This document shows, in pieces, positions 51,977 through 60,830 of a stretch of 64,000 nt of DNA. The notes below the pieces were generated by a model. That model worked only from the letters and a program-made list of their open reading frames with translations, searched no databases and was not told the DNA's origin. A program made the position numbers and the translations under genes. The stretch comes from an uncultured Streptococcus sp. (GTDB taxonomy: Bacteria; Bacillota; Bacilli; Lactobacillales; Streptococcaceae). Position 1 is the first letter of the stretch, and every line of letters starts with the position of its first letter. The stretch spans positions 248,001 to 312,000 of the forward strand of contig NZ_CABFMF010000011.1 in NCBI RefSeq assembly GCF_901875575.1, written 5' to 3'.

Positions 51977-52855
51977 ATGATAAAAGAAGTGGGTGTCGGT
52001 CAGGCACATAGTAAAATTATTTTAATAGGTGAGCATGCGGTCGTTTATGGTTATCCTGCTATTTCCTTGCCTCTCTTAGAAGTGGAGGTGACTTGTAAGG
52101 TGGTCCCAGCTAAAAGCCCCTGGCGTCTTTATGAGGAAGATACCTTGTCTATGGCGGTTTATGCTTCGCTAGAGTATTTAGATATTAAAGAGGCATGTAT
52201 TCGCTGTGAGATCGATTCGGCTATTCCTGAAAAACGGGGGATGGGATCGTCAGCTGCAATCAGTATTGCTGCCGTTCGTGCCGTCTTTGATTACTATCAG
52301 GCTCAACTTCCTCATGATGTCTTGGAAATTTTGGTCAATCGAGCAGAGATGATTGCCCATATGAATCCTAGTGGGTTAGATGCCAAGACCTGTCTCAGTG
52401 ACCAACCTATTCGCTTTATTAAAAATATAGGATTTACAGAGCTTGAGATGGAACTATCCACCTATTTGGTAATTGCAGATACGGGCGTTTATGGTCACAC
52501 TCGTGAAGCCATCCAAGTGGTTCAAAGTAAGGGGAAGGATGCCCTACCGTTTTTGCATGCCTTGGGGGAATTGACCCAGCAGGCAGAGGATGCGATTTCA
52601 CGAAAAGATGCTGAAGGACTGGGACAAATCCTCAGTCAAGCACATTTACATCTAAAAGAAATTGGTGTTAGTAGCCCTGAGGCAGATTCTTTGGTTGAAA
52701 CGGCTCTTAGCTATGGTGCTCTGGGTGCCAAGATGAGTGGTGGTGGGCTTGGAGGCTGTATCATAGCCTTGGCAGACAATTTGATAGACGCACAAGAACT
52801 AGCAGAAAGATTAGAAGAGAAAGGAGCTGTTCAGACATGGATAGAGAGCCTGTAA
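51977..52855 (+). CDS. mvk: Mevalonate kinase
   Basis: 292 residues, GHMP kinase fold: KIILIGEHAVVYGYPAISLP at the N-terminus, ATP-binding PEKRGMGSSAAISIA, and GAKMSGGGLGGCIIAL at the C-terminus. First step of mevalonate activation toward isopentenyl diphosphate, from which undecaprenyl phosphate for wall synthesis is made. It overlaps mvaD by 19 bases. In pneumococcus choline-binding protein genes lie between ritR and this gene; here they are absent. Confidence 0.96.
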   Translation: MIKEVGVGQAHSKIILIGEHAVVYGYPAISLPLLEVEVTCKVVPAKSPWRLYEEDTLSMAVYASLEYLDIKEACIRCEIDSAIPEKRGMGSSAAISIAAVRAVFDYYQAQLPHDVLEILVNRAEMIAHMNPSGLDAKTCLSDQPIRFIKNIGFTELEMELSTYLVIADTGVYGHTREAIQVVQSKGKDALPFLHALGELTQQAEDAISRKDAEGLGQILSQAHLHLKEIGVSSPEADSLVETALSYGALGAKMSGGGLGGCIIALADNLIDAQELAERLEEKGAVQTWIESL

Positions 52856-53790
52856 CAGTACGTTCCTACGCAAATATTGCTATTATCAAATATTGGGGAA
52901 AGAAAAAAGAAAAAGAGATGGTTCCTGCTACTAGCAGTATTTCTTTGACTTTGGAAAATATGTACACAGAGACGACCTTGTCGCCTCTACCAGCTCATGC
53001 GACGGCTGATGCCTTTTATATCAATGGTCAGCTACAAAATGAGGCGGAGCATGCCAAGATGAGTAAGATTATTGATCGCTACCGTCCAGCTGGTGAGGGC
53101 TTTATCCGTATCGATACTCAAAACAATATGCCTACGGCAGCGGGTCTGTCCTCAAGTTCTAGTGGTTTGTCTGCCCTAGTCAAGGCTTGCAATGCCTATT
53201 TCAAGCTTGGATTGGATAGAAGCCAGTTAGCGCAGGAAGCTAAGTTTGCCTCAGGTTCTTCTTCTCGGAGTTTTTATGGACCACTCGGTGCCTGGGATAA
53301 GGATAGTGGAGAAATTTACCCTGTAGAGACAGACTTGAAACTAGCTATGATGATGTTGGTGCTAGAGGACAAGAAAAAACCAATCTCTAGTCGTGACGGG
53401 ATGAAACTTTGTGTGGAAACTTCGACGACTTTTGACGACTGGGTGCGCCAGTCTGAGAAAGACTATCAGGATATGCTGGTTTATCTCAAGGAAAATAACT
53501 TTACAAAGGTTGGGGAATTGACTGAAAAAAATGCCCTGGCTATGCACGCTACGACAAAAACAGCATCACCAGCTTTTTCTTATCTGACCGATGCATCTTA
53601 TGAAGCCATGGACTTTGTTCGTCAGCTTCGTGAGCAAGGAGAGGCCTGCTACTTTACTATGGATGCTGGTCCCAATGTCAAGGTCCTCTGTCAGGAGAAA
53701 GACTTGGAGCATTTATCAGACATCTTCGGTCAACGTTATCGCTTGATTGTGTCAAAAACAAAGGATTTGAGCCAAGATGATTGCTGTTAA
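52837..53790 (+). CDS. mvaD: Diphosphomevalonate decarboxylase
   Basis: 317 residues. NIAIIKYWGKKKE and the P-loop PTAAGLSSSSSGLSALV are diagnostic for the decarboxylase branch of GHMP kinases; TMDAGPNVKVL is near the end. Converts diphosphomevalonate to isopentenyl diphosphate. The pathway order in the cell is mvk, pmk, mvaD, but the gene order places mvaD second, as usual in streptococci. Confidence 0.96.
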   Translation: MDREPVTVRSYANIAIIKYWGKKKEKEMVPATSSISLTLENMYTETTLSPLPAHATADAFYINGQLQNEAEHAKMSKIIDRYRPAGEGFIRIDTQNNMPTAAGLSSSSSGLSALVKACNAYFKLGLDRSQLAQEAKFASGSSSRSFYGPLGAWDKDSGEIYPVETDLKLAMMMLVLEDKKKPISSRDGMKLCVETSTTFDDWVRQSEKDYQDMLVYLKENNFTKVGELTEKNALAMHATTKTASPAFSYLTDASYEAMDFVRQLREQGEACYFTMDAGPNVKVLCQEKDLEHLSDIFGQRYRLIVSKTKDLSQDDCC

Positions 53791-54784
53791 AACTTGCGGA
53801 AAACTCTATTGGGCAGGTGAATATGCTATTTTAGAGCCTGGGCAGTTGGCCTTGATAAAGGCCATTCCCATCTATATGAGGGGAGAGATTGCTTTTTCTG
53901 ACAGTTATCGTATCTACTCAGACATGTTTGATTTTGCAGTGGACTTGACGCCAAATCCTGACTACAGCTTGATTCAAGAAACGATTGCTTTAGTGGAAGA
54001 TTTCCTCGTTTATCGTGGGCAGATTTTGCGACCTTTTTCTTTGGAAATTCGAGGAAAAATGGAACGAGAAGGGAAAAAGTTTGGTTTAGGCTCTAGTGGC
54101 AGCGTCGTTGTCTTGGTTGTCAAGGCTTTGCTGGCTCTGTATAATCTTTCGGTTGATCAGGATCTCTTGTTCAAGCTGGCCAGTGCTGTCTTGCTCAAGC
54201 GCGGAGACAATGGTTCTATGGGAGACCTTGCCTGTATTGTGACAGAAGATTTGGTTCTCTACCAGTCATTTGATCGTCAGAAGGTAGCAGCTTGGTTGAA
54301 AGAAGAAAACTTGGCGACAGTTCTGGAGCGTGATTGGGGCTTTTCAATTTCACAAGTGAAACCAACTTTAGAATGTGATTTCCTAGTGGGATGGACCAAG
54401 GAAGTGGCTGTATCGAGTCATATGGTCAAGCAAATCAAGCAGAACATAAATCAGAATTTTTTAAGTTCCTCAAAAGAAATGGTGACTTGTTTGGTAGAAG
54501 CCTTGGAGCAGGGGAAGTCAGAAAAAATTATCGAGCAGGTAGAAAGAGCCAGCAAGCTCTTAGAAGGCTTGAGCGCAGATATTTACACGCCTTCGCTTAG
54601 ACAGTTGAAAGAAGTCAGTCAAGATTTGCAGGTTGTTGCCAAGAGTAGCGGCGCTGGTGGTGGTGACTGTGGTATTGCCTTGAGTTTTAATGCGCAATCA
54701 ACCGAAACCTTAAAAAATCGTTGGCTCAATCTGGGGATTGAGCTCTTATATCAAGAAAGGATAGGACATGACGACAAATCGTAA
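53777..54784 (+). CDS. mvaK2: Phosphomevalonate kinase
   Basis: 335 residues. GKLYWAGEYAILEPGQLALI, then KFGLGSSGSVVVLVVKALLALY as ATP site and KSSGAGGGDCGIAL near the C-terminus. Bacterial GHMP-type phosphomevalonate kinase. Overlaps mvaD by 14 bases and fni by 17. Confidence 0.95.
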   Translation: MIAVKTCGKLYWAGEYAILEPGQLALIKAIPIYMRGEIAFSDSYRIYSDMFDFAVDLTPNPDYSLIQETIALVEDFLVYRGQILRPFSLEIRGKMEREGKKFGLGSSGSVVVLVVKALLALYNLSVDQDLLFKLASAVLLKRGDNGSMGDLACIVTEDLVLYQSFDRQKVAAWLKEENLATVLERDWGFSISQVKPTLECDFLVGWTKEVAVSSHMVKQIKQNINQNFLSSSKEMVTCLVEALEQGKSEKIIEQVERASKLLEGLSADIYTPSLRQLKEVSQDLQVVAKSSGAGGGDCGIALSFNAQSTETLKNRWLNLGIELLYQERIGHDDKS

Positions 54785-55778
54785 GGACGAGCATATCCGC
54801 TATGCCCTTGAGCAGAAAAGTTCCTATAATAGCTTTGATGAGGTGGAGCTGATTCATTCTTCCCTGCCTCTTTACGATCTGGATGAAATCGATCTTTCGA
54901 CAGAATTTGCTGGTCAGAAGTGGGACTTTCCTTTTTATATCAATGCCATGACGGGTGGAAGCGATAAGGGAAGAGAAATCAATCAAAAGCTGGCTAAAGT
55001 GGCGGAAGCCTGTGGTATTTTATTTGTAACGGGTTCTTATAGCGCAGCCCTCAAAGATCCAGCAGATGCCTCTTTTTCTGTCAGATCTAGTCATCCAAAT
55101 CTTCTACTTGGAACCAATATTGGATTAGACAAACCTGTTGAGTTCGGTCTTCGGACTGTAGAAGAGATGAAACCTCTCCTCCTGCAGGTGCATGTTAATG
55201 TCATGCAGGAATTACTCATGCCAGAGGGAGAAAGAACGTTCAGAAACTGGCAATCGCATCTAGCAGACTATAGCAAGCAAATCCCCGTTCCTGTTATTCT
55301 CAAGGAAGTAGGCTTTGGAATGGATGCAAAGACCATTGAGAGAGCCTATGAACTAGGTGTTCGTACAGTGGACCTTTCGGGTCGTGGTGGTACCAGCTTT
55401 GCCTACATTGAAAATCGTCGCAGTGGCCAGCGTGATTACCTCGATCAATGGGGGCAGTCCACCATGCAGGCCCTTCTCAATGCCCAAGAATGGAAAGACA
55501 AGGTCGAACTCTTGGTCAGTGGAGGGGTTCGGAATCCGCTGGATATGATTAAGTGCTTGGTCTTTGGTGCCAAGGCTGTGGGGCTGTCTCGAACAGTTCT
55601 GGAATTGGTTGAAACCTACACAGTTGAAGAAGTGATTAGCATTATCCAAGACTGGAAAGCAGATCTACGCTTGATTATGTGTGCCCTTAATTGTGCCACC
55701 ATAGCAGATCTGCAAAAAGTAGACTATCTTCTATATGGAAAATTAAAAGAAGCAAATGATCAGATGAAAAAGGCGTAA
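54768..55778 (+). CDS. fni: Type 2 isopentenyl-diphosphate delta-isomerase (FMN)
   Basis: 336 residues, TIM barrel. NAMTGGSDKGREIN, ILKEVGFGMDAKTIERAYELG and the glycine-rich phosphate site SGGVRNPLDMIKCLVFGAKAVGLSR bind FMN and substrate. Interconverts IPP and DMAPP. Last of the four-gene mevalonate unit; its stop lies in the terminator stem. Confidence 0.96.
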   Translation: MTTNRKDEHIRYALEQKSSYNSFDEVELIHSSLPLYDLDEIDLSTEFAGQKWDFPFYINAMTGGSDKGREINQKLAKVAEACGILFVTGSYSAALKDPADASFSVRSSHPNLLLGTNIGLDKPVEFGLRTVEEMKPLLLQVHVNVMQELLMPEGERTFRNWQSHLADYSKQIPVPVILKEVGFGMDAKTIERAYELGVRTVDLSGRGGTSFAYIENRRSGQRDYLDQWGQSTMQALLNAQEWKDKVELLVSGGVRNPLDMIKCLVFGAKAVGLSRTVLELVETYTVEEVISIIQDWKADLRLIMCALNCATIADLQKVDYLLYGKLKEANDQMKKA

Positions 55779-55793
55779 CCACCGCCTTTTTTC
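55765..55793 (+). terminator. Terminator of the mevalonate operon
   Basis: AAAAAGGCG pairs with CGCCTTTTT around TAACCAC, followed by further T; the fni stop codon is within the loop. Confidence 0.85.
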
Positions 55794-55854
55794 CATCTGC
55801 AGACCGAGGTGACTTTTTTGAATTGTGATAAAATAGAGGGGAGAGGATGAACCT

Positions 55855-56553
55855 ATGAGAAAATTTAAAATCTTTTTATTTATTGAAGCCTGTCTTTTGA
55901 CAGGAGCTCTGATTTTGATGGTTTCAGAGCATTTTTCGCGTTTTCTGCTGATTCTATTCCTCTTTTTGCTTTTGGTTCGTTATTACACTGGTAAAGAGGG
56001 CAATAATCTTCTTTTAGTGGTGGCAAGCATTCTCTTCTTTTTCATCGTCATGCTCAATCCTTTTGTGATTCTAGCTATTTTTGTTGCGGTTATCTATAGC
56101 CTCTTTCTTCTTTATCCGATGATGAACCAGGAAAAAGAGCAGACAAATTTGGTTTTTGAAGAGGTTGTGACGGTTAAGAAGGAGAAAAATCGTTGGTTTG
56201 GAAATCTTCATCATTTTTCAAGCTACCAGACTTGCCAGTTTGATGATATCAATCTCTTTCGCCTCATGGGTAAGGACACTATTCATCTGGAGAGGGTCAT
56301 CCTAACCAATCACGATAATGTCATTATCCTCAGAAAGATGGTAGGGACGACTAAAATCATTGTGCCTGTAGATGTGGAAGTCAGTCTCAGCGTTAACTGT
56401 CTCTATGGTGATTTGACTTTCTTCAACCAGCCAAGGCGAGCCCTCCGCAATGAACACTATCATCAGGAAACAAGAGACTATCTCAAGAGTAACAAGAGTG
56501 TCAAGATTTTCTTGACTACTATGATTGGAGATGTGGAGGTGGTCAGAGGATGA
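55855..56553 (+). CDS. liaF: LiaF-type membrane regulator of the LiaSR system
   Basis: 232 residues. Four membrane segments fill the first 95 residues; a soluble beta-rich domain follows (VPVDVEVSLSVNCLYGD, KSVKIFLTTMIGDVEVVRG), the conserved toastrack-like LiaF domain. LiaF holds the kinase LiaS inactive until lipid II cycle damage. It overlaps liaS by four bases. Confidence 0.93.
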   Translation: MRKFKIFLFIEACLLTGALILMVSEHFSRFLLILFLFLLLVRYYTGKEGNNLLLVVASILFFFIVMLNPFVILAIFVAVIYSLFLLYPMMNQEKEQTNLVFEEVVTVKKEKNRWFGNLHHFSSYQTCQFDDINLFRLMGKDTIHLERVILTNHDNVIILRKMVGTTKIIVPVDVEVSLSVNCLYGDLTFFNQPRRALRNEHYHQETRDYLKSNKSVKIFLTTMIGDVEVVRG

Positions 56554-57545
56554 AAAAACAAGCCTATGTAATCATTGCTCTCACCTCCTTATTATTTGTC
56601 TTATTTTTCTCCCATAGCTTGTTGGAAATCCTTGATTTTGACTGGTCTATTTTCTTGCACGATGTCGAAAAAATAGAAAAATTTGTCTTTTTGTTGTTGG
56701 TATTCAGCATGTCCATGACCTGTCTCTTAGCCCTGTTTTGGAGAGGTGTCGAAGAGCTCTCTCTAAGAAAAATGCAGGTTAATCTCAAGCGTTTATTGGC
56801 AGGGCAAGAAGTGGTTCAGGTTGCAGATCAAGATTTGGATGCCAGTTTCAAGTCCTTATCTGTCAAACTCAATCTCTTGACAGAGACTCTTCAAAAGGCT
56901 GAAAATTACAGCCTTGCTCAGGAAGAGAAAATCATCGAGAAGGAACGGAAGCGGATTGCTCGGGATTTGCACGATACAGTCAGTCAGGAGTTGTTTGCGG
57001 CCCACATGATTTTATCAGGCGTCAGTCAGCAGGCTTTGAAATTGGATAGAGAAAAGATGCAGACCCAGTTGCAGAGTGTCACAGCTATTTTAGAAACAGC
57101 CCAGAAGGATTTACGGGTCTTGCTCTTGCATTTGCGACCAGTTGAACTGGAGCAGAGAAGTCTGGTTGAGGGAATTCAAATTCTCTTAAAAGAGCTTGAG
57201 GACAAGAGTGATCTCAAGGTTGCTTTCAAGCAAAATGTGACGAAATTGCCTAAGAAAATCGAGGAGCATATCTTCCGTATCTTGCAAGAGTTGATTAGCA
57301 ATACCCTCCGCCATGCGCAGGCCTCTTGTTTGGATGTTTACCTCTATCAGACAGATTTTGAATTGCAGCTGAAGGTGGTGGACAATGGGATTGGTTTCCA
57401 GTTAGGGAGCTTAGACGACTTGAGTTATGGACTCCGTAATATCAAGGAGCGGGTTGAAGATATGGCAGGGACGGTTCAGTTATTGACAGCGCCTAAACAA
57501 GGGCTGGCAGTTGACATTCGTATTCCCCTGCTCGATAAGGAATGA
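56550..57545 (+). CDS. liaS: LiaS sensor histidine kinase
   Basis: 331 residues. Two membrane helices (about 5-23 and 45-65) with only a short extracellular loop, typical of intramembrane-sensing kinases. A HAMP-like stretch is followed by the HisKA_3 box RIARDLHDTVSQELFAA with His141 and the ATP-binding region (ELISNTLRHAQ, VDNGIGFQ, YGLRNIKERVEDMAG). Partner of LiaR, 13 bases downstream. Confidence 0.95.
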   Translation: MKKQAYVIIALTSLLFVLFFSHSLLEILDFDWSIFLHDVEKIEKFVFLLLVFSMSMTCLLALFWRGVEELSLRKMQVNLKRLLAGQEVVQVADQDLDASFKSLSVKLNLLTETLQKAENYSLAQEEKIIEKERKRIARDLHDTVSQELFAAHMILSGVSQQALKLDREKMQTQLQSVTAILETAQKDLRVLLLHLRPVELEQRSLVEGIQILLKELEDKSDLKVAFKQNVTKLPKKIEEHIFRILQELISNTLRHAQASCLDVYLYQTDFELQLKVVDNGIGFQLGSLDDLSYGLRNIKERVEDMAGTVQLLTAPKQGLAVDIRIPLLDKE

Positions 57546-57558
57546 TAAAGGAGTAAAG

Positions 57559-58191
57559 ATGAAAATTTTACTGGTAGATGACCACGAAATGGTCCGATTG
57601 GGCTTGAAAAGCTACTTTGACCTCCAAGACGATGTAGAAGTTGTGGGTGAGGCGTCTAACGGGTCTCAAGGGATTGACTTGGCCTTGGAATTGCGTCCAG
57701 ATGTCATTGTCATGGATATTGTCATGCCTGAGATGAATGGGATTGATGCGACCTTGGCTATCCTCAAAGAATGGCCTGAAGCCAAGATTTTGATTGTGAG
57801 TTCTTATTTGGACAATGAAAAAATCATGCCTGTCTTAAATGCAGGTGCTCGTGGCTATATGCTCAAGACTTCTAGTGCCGACGAACTGCTCCATGCTGTC
57901 CGTAAGGTGGCTGCTGGGGAGCTGGCTATTGAACAAGAGGTCAGCAAAAAAGTCGAATACCACCGCAATCACATAGAACTACATGAGGACCTGACTGCGC
58001 GTGAGCGAGATGTACTCCAACTCATCGCCAAGGGCTACGAAAATCAGCGCATAGCAGACGAACTTTTTATCTCTCTCAAGACGGTCAAGACCCACGTGTC
58101 CAATATCCTAGCCAAACTTGAAGTCAGCGATCGCACACAGGCTGCAGTCTATGCCTTTCAGCATCACTTGGTAGGGCATGAGGAGTTTTAG
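57559..58191 (+). CDS. liaR: LiaR response regulator (NarL/LuxR type)
   Basis: 210 residues. Receiver domain with Asp53 in VIVMDIVMPEMNGID and an HTH LuxR domain at the C-terminus (LTARERDVLQLIAKGYENQR, LFISLKTVKTHVSNI). The start is ATG 57559 after AAAGGAG. In pneumococcus LiaR is also activated during competence. The next gene begins on the base after its stop. Confidence 0.95.
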   Translation: MKILLVDDHEMVRLGLKSYFDLQDDVEVVGEASNGSQGIDLALELRPDVIVMDIVMPEMNGIDATLAILKEWPEAKILIVSSYLDNEKIMPVLNAGARGYMLKTSSADELLHAVRKVAAGELAIEQEVSKKVEYHRNHIELHEDLTARERDVLQLIAKGYENQRIADELFISLKTVKTHVSNILAKLEVSDRTQAAVYAFQHHLVGHEEF

Positions 58192-58857
58192 ATGAGTCTA
58201 ACAGATTTACTTGTTGAGCTAGAAGCAGCAAAAGATTCAAAAAAGGCAGGGCCCATGGAAGCCTATATGCGCCATCAGTTTTTCTTCCTAGGTATAGCGG
58301 CTCCTGAAAGAAATGCACTCTATAAAAAATACTTTCCAAAAGCGAAAAAAACAAAGATTATCGACTGGAATTTTGTAGATACTTGCTGGGAAAAAGAGTC
58401 TAGAGAATTCCAGTATGTGGCGGCCAATTATTTGAAAGCTATGCAGTCTTATCTAACGGAGAACGATTTGCCTAAGCTAGAGCAATTGGTTGTTACCAAA
58501 TCTTGGTGGGATACGGTGGATATCCTAGATCGAGTAGTAGGGAGTTTGGTGTATGATAAGCCGGAACTGGGAAAAATAATCCTTCAATGGAGCTTGTCAG
58601 ATAATATCTGGCTGAGACGCGTCGCTATTGACCACCAGTTGTTAAGAAAAGAGAAGACCAATGTTCAATTACTGGAAAAGATTCTGCTTCATAATTTGAA
58701 CCAAACAGAATTCTTTATCAATAAAGCCATTGGCTGGGCTTTGAGAGACTACTCCAAAACCAATCCAGCTTGGGTAGCATGCTTCATTGAGAAAAACAAG
58801 GAAAGAATGGCTGACCTTAGTATCAAAGAAGCAAGCAAGTACCTCCAGCGTGATTGA
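58192..58857 (+). CDS. DNA alkylation repair protein (AlkD-like)
   Basis: 221 residues, all helical HEAT-like repeats: MEAYMRHQFFFLGIAAPERN, FVDTCWEKESREFQYVAANYL, WWDTVDILDRVVGSLV and KAIGWALRDYSKTNP are the conserved AlkD stretches, the last two forming the DNA-binding cleft. AlkD removes bulky or cationic alkylated bases without base flipping. ATG 58192 directly abuts the liaR stop and its ribosome-binding site GAGGAG lies in liaR, so it is the fourth gene of the lia operon. Confidence 0.93.
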   Translation: MSLTDLLVELEAAKDSKKAGPMEAYMRHQFFFLGIAAPERNALYKKYFPKAKKTKIIDWNFVDTCWEKESREFQYVAANYLKAMQSYLTENDLPKLEQLVVTKSWWDTVDILDRVVGSLVYDKPELGKIILQWSLSDNIWLRRVAIDHQLLRKEKTNVQLLEKILLHNLNQTEFFINKAIGWALRDYSKTNPAWVACFIEKNKERMADLSIKEASKYLQRD

Positions 58858-58873
58858 AAAGCGCATTCATTGC

Positions 58874-58903
58874 TTGAAAAAAGTCGCCCATTTATGTTAT
58901 AAT
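58874..58903 (+). promoter_or_regulatory. Promoter of tig
   Basis: TTGAAA (58874-58879), 18-base spacer, extended TGTTATAAT with TATAAT at 58898-58903. A single-gene transcript for trigger factor follows. Confidence 0.72.
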
Positions 58904-58940
58904 AGACTGTATTTAAAAAATTTTAAGGAGAAATGACAGA

Positions 58941-60224
58941 ATGTCTGTATCATTTGAAAACAAAGAAACAAACCGTGGTGTCTTGACTTTCACTATCTCT
59001 CAAGACCAAATTAAACCAGAATTGGATCGTGTCTTCAACTCAGTGAAGAAATCTCTTAATGTTCCAGGTTTCCGTAAAGGTCACCTTCCACGCCCTATCT
59101 TCGACAAAAAATTTGGTGAAGAGTCACTTTACCAAGACGTTATGAACGCTCTTTTGCCAAACGCTTATGAAGCAGCTGTAAAAGAAGCTGGTCTTGAAGT
59201 GGTTGCTCAACCAAAAATTGATGCAACTTCAATGGAAAAAGGTCAAGACTGGGTTATCACTGCTGAAGTCGTTACAAAACCTGAAGTAAAATTGGGTGAC
59301 TACAAAAACCTTGAAGTATCAGTTGATCTAGAAAAAGAAGTAACTGACGCTGACGTTGAAGAGCGTATCGAACGCGAACGCAACAACTTGGCTGAATTGG
59401 TTATCAAGGAAGCTGCTGCTGAAAACGGTGACACTGTTGTCATCGACTTCCTTGGTTCTATCGACGGTGTTGAATTTGACGGTGGAAAAGGTGAAAACTT
59501 CTCACTTGGACTTGGTTCAGGTCAATTCATCCCTGGTTTCGAAGATCAATTAGTAGGTCACTCAGCTGGTGAAACTGTTGATGTTATCGTAACATTCCCA
59601 GAAGATTACCAAGCAGAAGACCTTGCAGGTAAAGAAGCTAAATTCGTGACAACTATCCACGAAGTAAAAGCGAAAGAAGTTCCAGCTCTTGACGATGAGC
59701 TTGCAAAAGACATTGACGAAGAAGTTGAAACACTTGCTGAATTGAAAGAAAAATACCGCAAGGAATTGGCTGCTGCTAAAGAAGAAGCTTACAAAGATGC
59801 CGTTGAGGGTGCAGCAATCGATAAAGCTGTAGAAAACGCTGAAATCGTAGAACTTCCAGAAGAAATGATCCACGAAGAAGTTCACCGTTCAGTAAACGAA
59901 TTCCTTGGAAACTTGCAACGTCAAGGTATCAACCCTGACATGTACTTCCAAATCACTGGAACTACTCAAGAAGACCTTCACAAACAATACGAGGGAGAAG
60001 CTGAGTCACGTACTAAGACTAACCTTGTTATTGAAGCAGTTGCTAAAGCTGAAGGATTTGACGCTTCAGAAGAAGAAATCCAAAAAGAAATCGAGCAATT
60101 AGCAGCAGACTACAACATGGAAGTTGCTCAAGTACAAAACTTACTTTCTGCTGACATGTTGAAACATGATATCACAATCAAAAAAGCTGTGGAGTTGATC
60201 ACAAGCACAGCGACAGTAAAATAA
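58941..60224 (+). CDS. tig: Trigger factor, ribosome-bound chaperone and prolyl isomerase
   Basis: 427 residues. N-terminal ribosome-docking motif VPGFRKGHLPRPIFDKKFG, central FKBP domain (about 150-245; GDTVVIDFLGSIDG, FSLGLGSGQFIPGFEDQLVG), C-terminal helical chaperone arms. The codons are strongly biased to the highly expressed set. Flanked by its own promoter and terminator. Confidence 0.97.
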   Translation: MSVSFENKETNRGVLTFTISQDQIKPELDRVFNSVKKSLNVPGFRKGHLPRPIFDKKFGEESLYQDVMNALLPNAYEAAVKEAGLEVVAQPKIDATSMEKGQDWVITAEVVTKPEVKLGDYKNLEVSVDLEKEVTDADVEERIERERNNLAELVIKEAAAENGDTVVIDFLGSIDGVEFDGGKGENFSLGLGSGQFIPGFEDQLVGHSAGETVDVIVTFPEDYQAEDLAGKEAKFVTTIHEVKAKEVPALDDELAKDIDEEVETLAELKEKYRKELAAAKEEAYKDAVEGAAIDKAVENAEIVELPEEMIHEEVHRSVNEFLGNLQRQGINPDMYFQITGTTQEDLHKQYEGEAESRTKTNLVIEAVAKAEGFDASEEEIQKEIEQLAADYNMEVAQVQNLLSADMLKHDITIKKAVELITSTATVK

Positions 60225-60238
60225 TCTTTTAAAAAGTT

Positions 60239-60266
60239 AAAAACCACCTGTATAGGTGGTTTTTCT
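60239..60266 (+). terminator. Terminator of tig
   Basis: AAAACCACCT pairs with AGGTGGTTTT around GTAT, followed by TCTTG. Confidence 0.87.
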
Positions 60267-60267
60267 T

Positions 60268-60310
60268 GTTTAATACTAATTAAAACTTGGAGTTTTAATT
60301 AGTATTAAAC
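60268..60310. repeat. Perfect 20-bp inverted repeat between tig and the peroxidase gene
   Basis: The arm GTTTAATACTAATTAAAACT (60268-60287) is the exact complement of 60291-60310, with a TGG loop. It is A/T-rich and has no T-run on either side, unlike the tig terminator just before it. It may end gpo transcripts coming from the other strand or be a small repeated element. Confidence 0.85.
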
Positions 60311-60353
60311 CCTATATAATTGAGTTGAAGAATGAAATAGTGAAAATTCAAGA

Positions 60354-60830
60354 TCAAAGTAAGGCTTGGATGGCCTCTTCAATTTGTTTAGGGTCTGTTT
60401 TGGAAGAGAAGCGTTCAAAGACCTGCCCATCTCGACCGATGAGAAACTTAGCGAAATTCCATTCGATTCGTTTTCCTAGTGGACCAGATTTCTGGTCTTT
60501 CAACCAAACATAGAGAGAATCTGCTTCTTTGCCGTTGACTTTGACCTTGGCAAAATGTGGGAAGGTGGTCTGATAATGTAGGCTACAGAAGGCGTTGATT
60601 TCCTCTGCACTACCTGGTGCTTGTCCCATAAACTGATTGCAAGGGAAGTCTAAAATCTCAAAACCTTGTTCTTGATAGTGGTCATAGAGTTCTTGGAGTC
60701 CTTGGTACTGGGGCGTTAAACCACATCCAGTAGCAGTATTGACAACCAAGAGAACCTTACCACGATAGGCATCTAGGAGAATCGTTTGCTTGTCTTGGTT
60801 CAAGACTGAAAAATCGTATAGTGAAGTCAT
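60354..60830 (-). CDS. gpo: Glutathione peroxidase family protein
   Basis: 158 residues. Thioredoxin fold with the peroxidatic Cys36 in NTATGCGLTPQY, the glutamine-bearing FPCNQFMGQAPGS and the tryptophan in WNFAKFLIG: the catalytic Cys-Gln-Trp set. Bacterial members usually take electrons from thioredoxin. It is last in a minus-strand cluster and overlaps the membrane protein gene upstream by four bases (ATGA). Confidence 0.93.
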   Translation of the reverse strand: MTSLYDFSVLNQDKQTILLDAYRGKVLLVVNTATGCGLTPQYQGLQELYDHYQEQGFEILDFPCNQFMGQAPGSAEEINAFCSLHYQTTFPHFAKVKVNGKEADSLYVWLKDQKSGPLGKRIEWNFAKFLIGRDGQVFERFSSKTDPKQIEEAIQALL

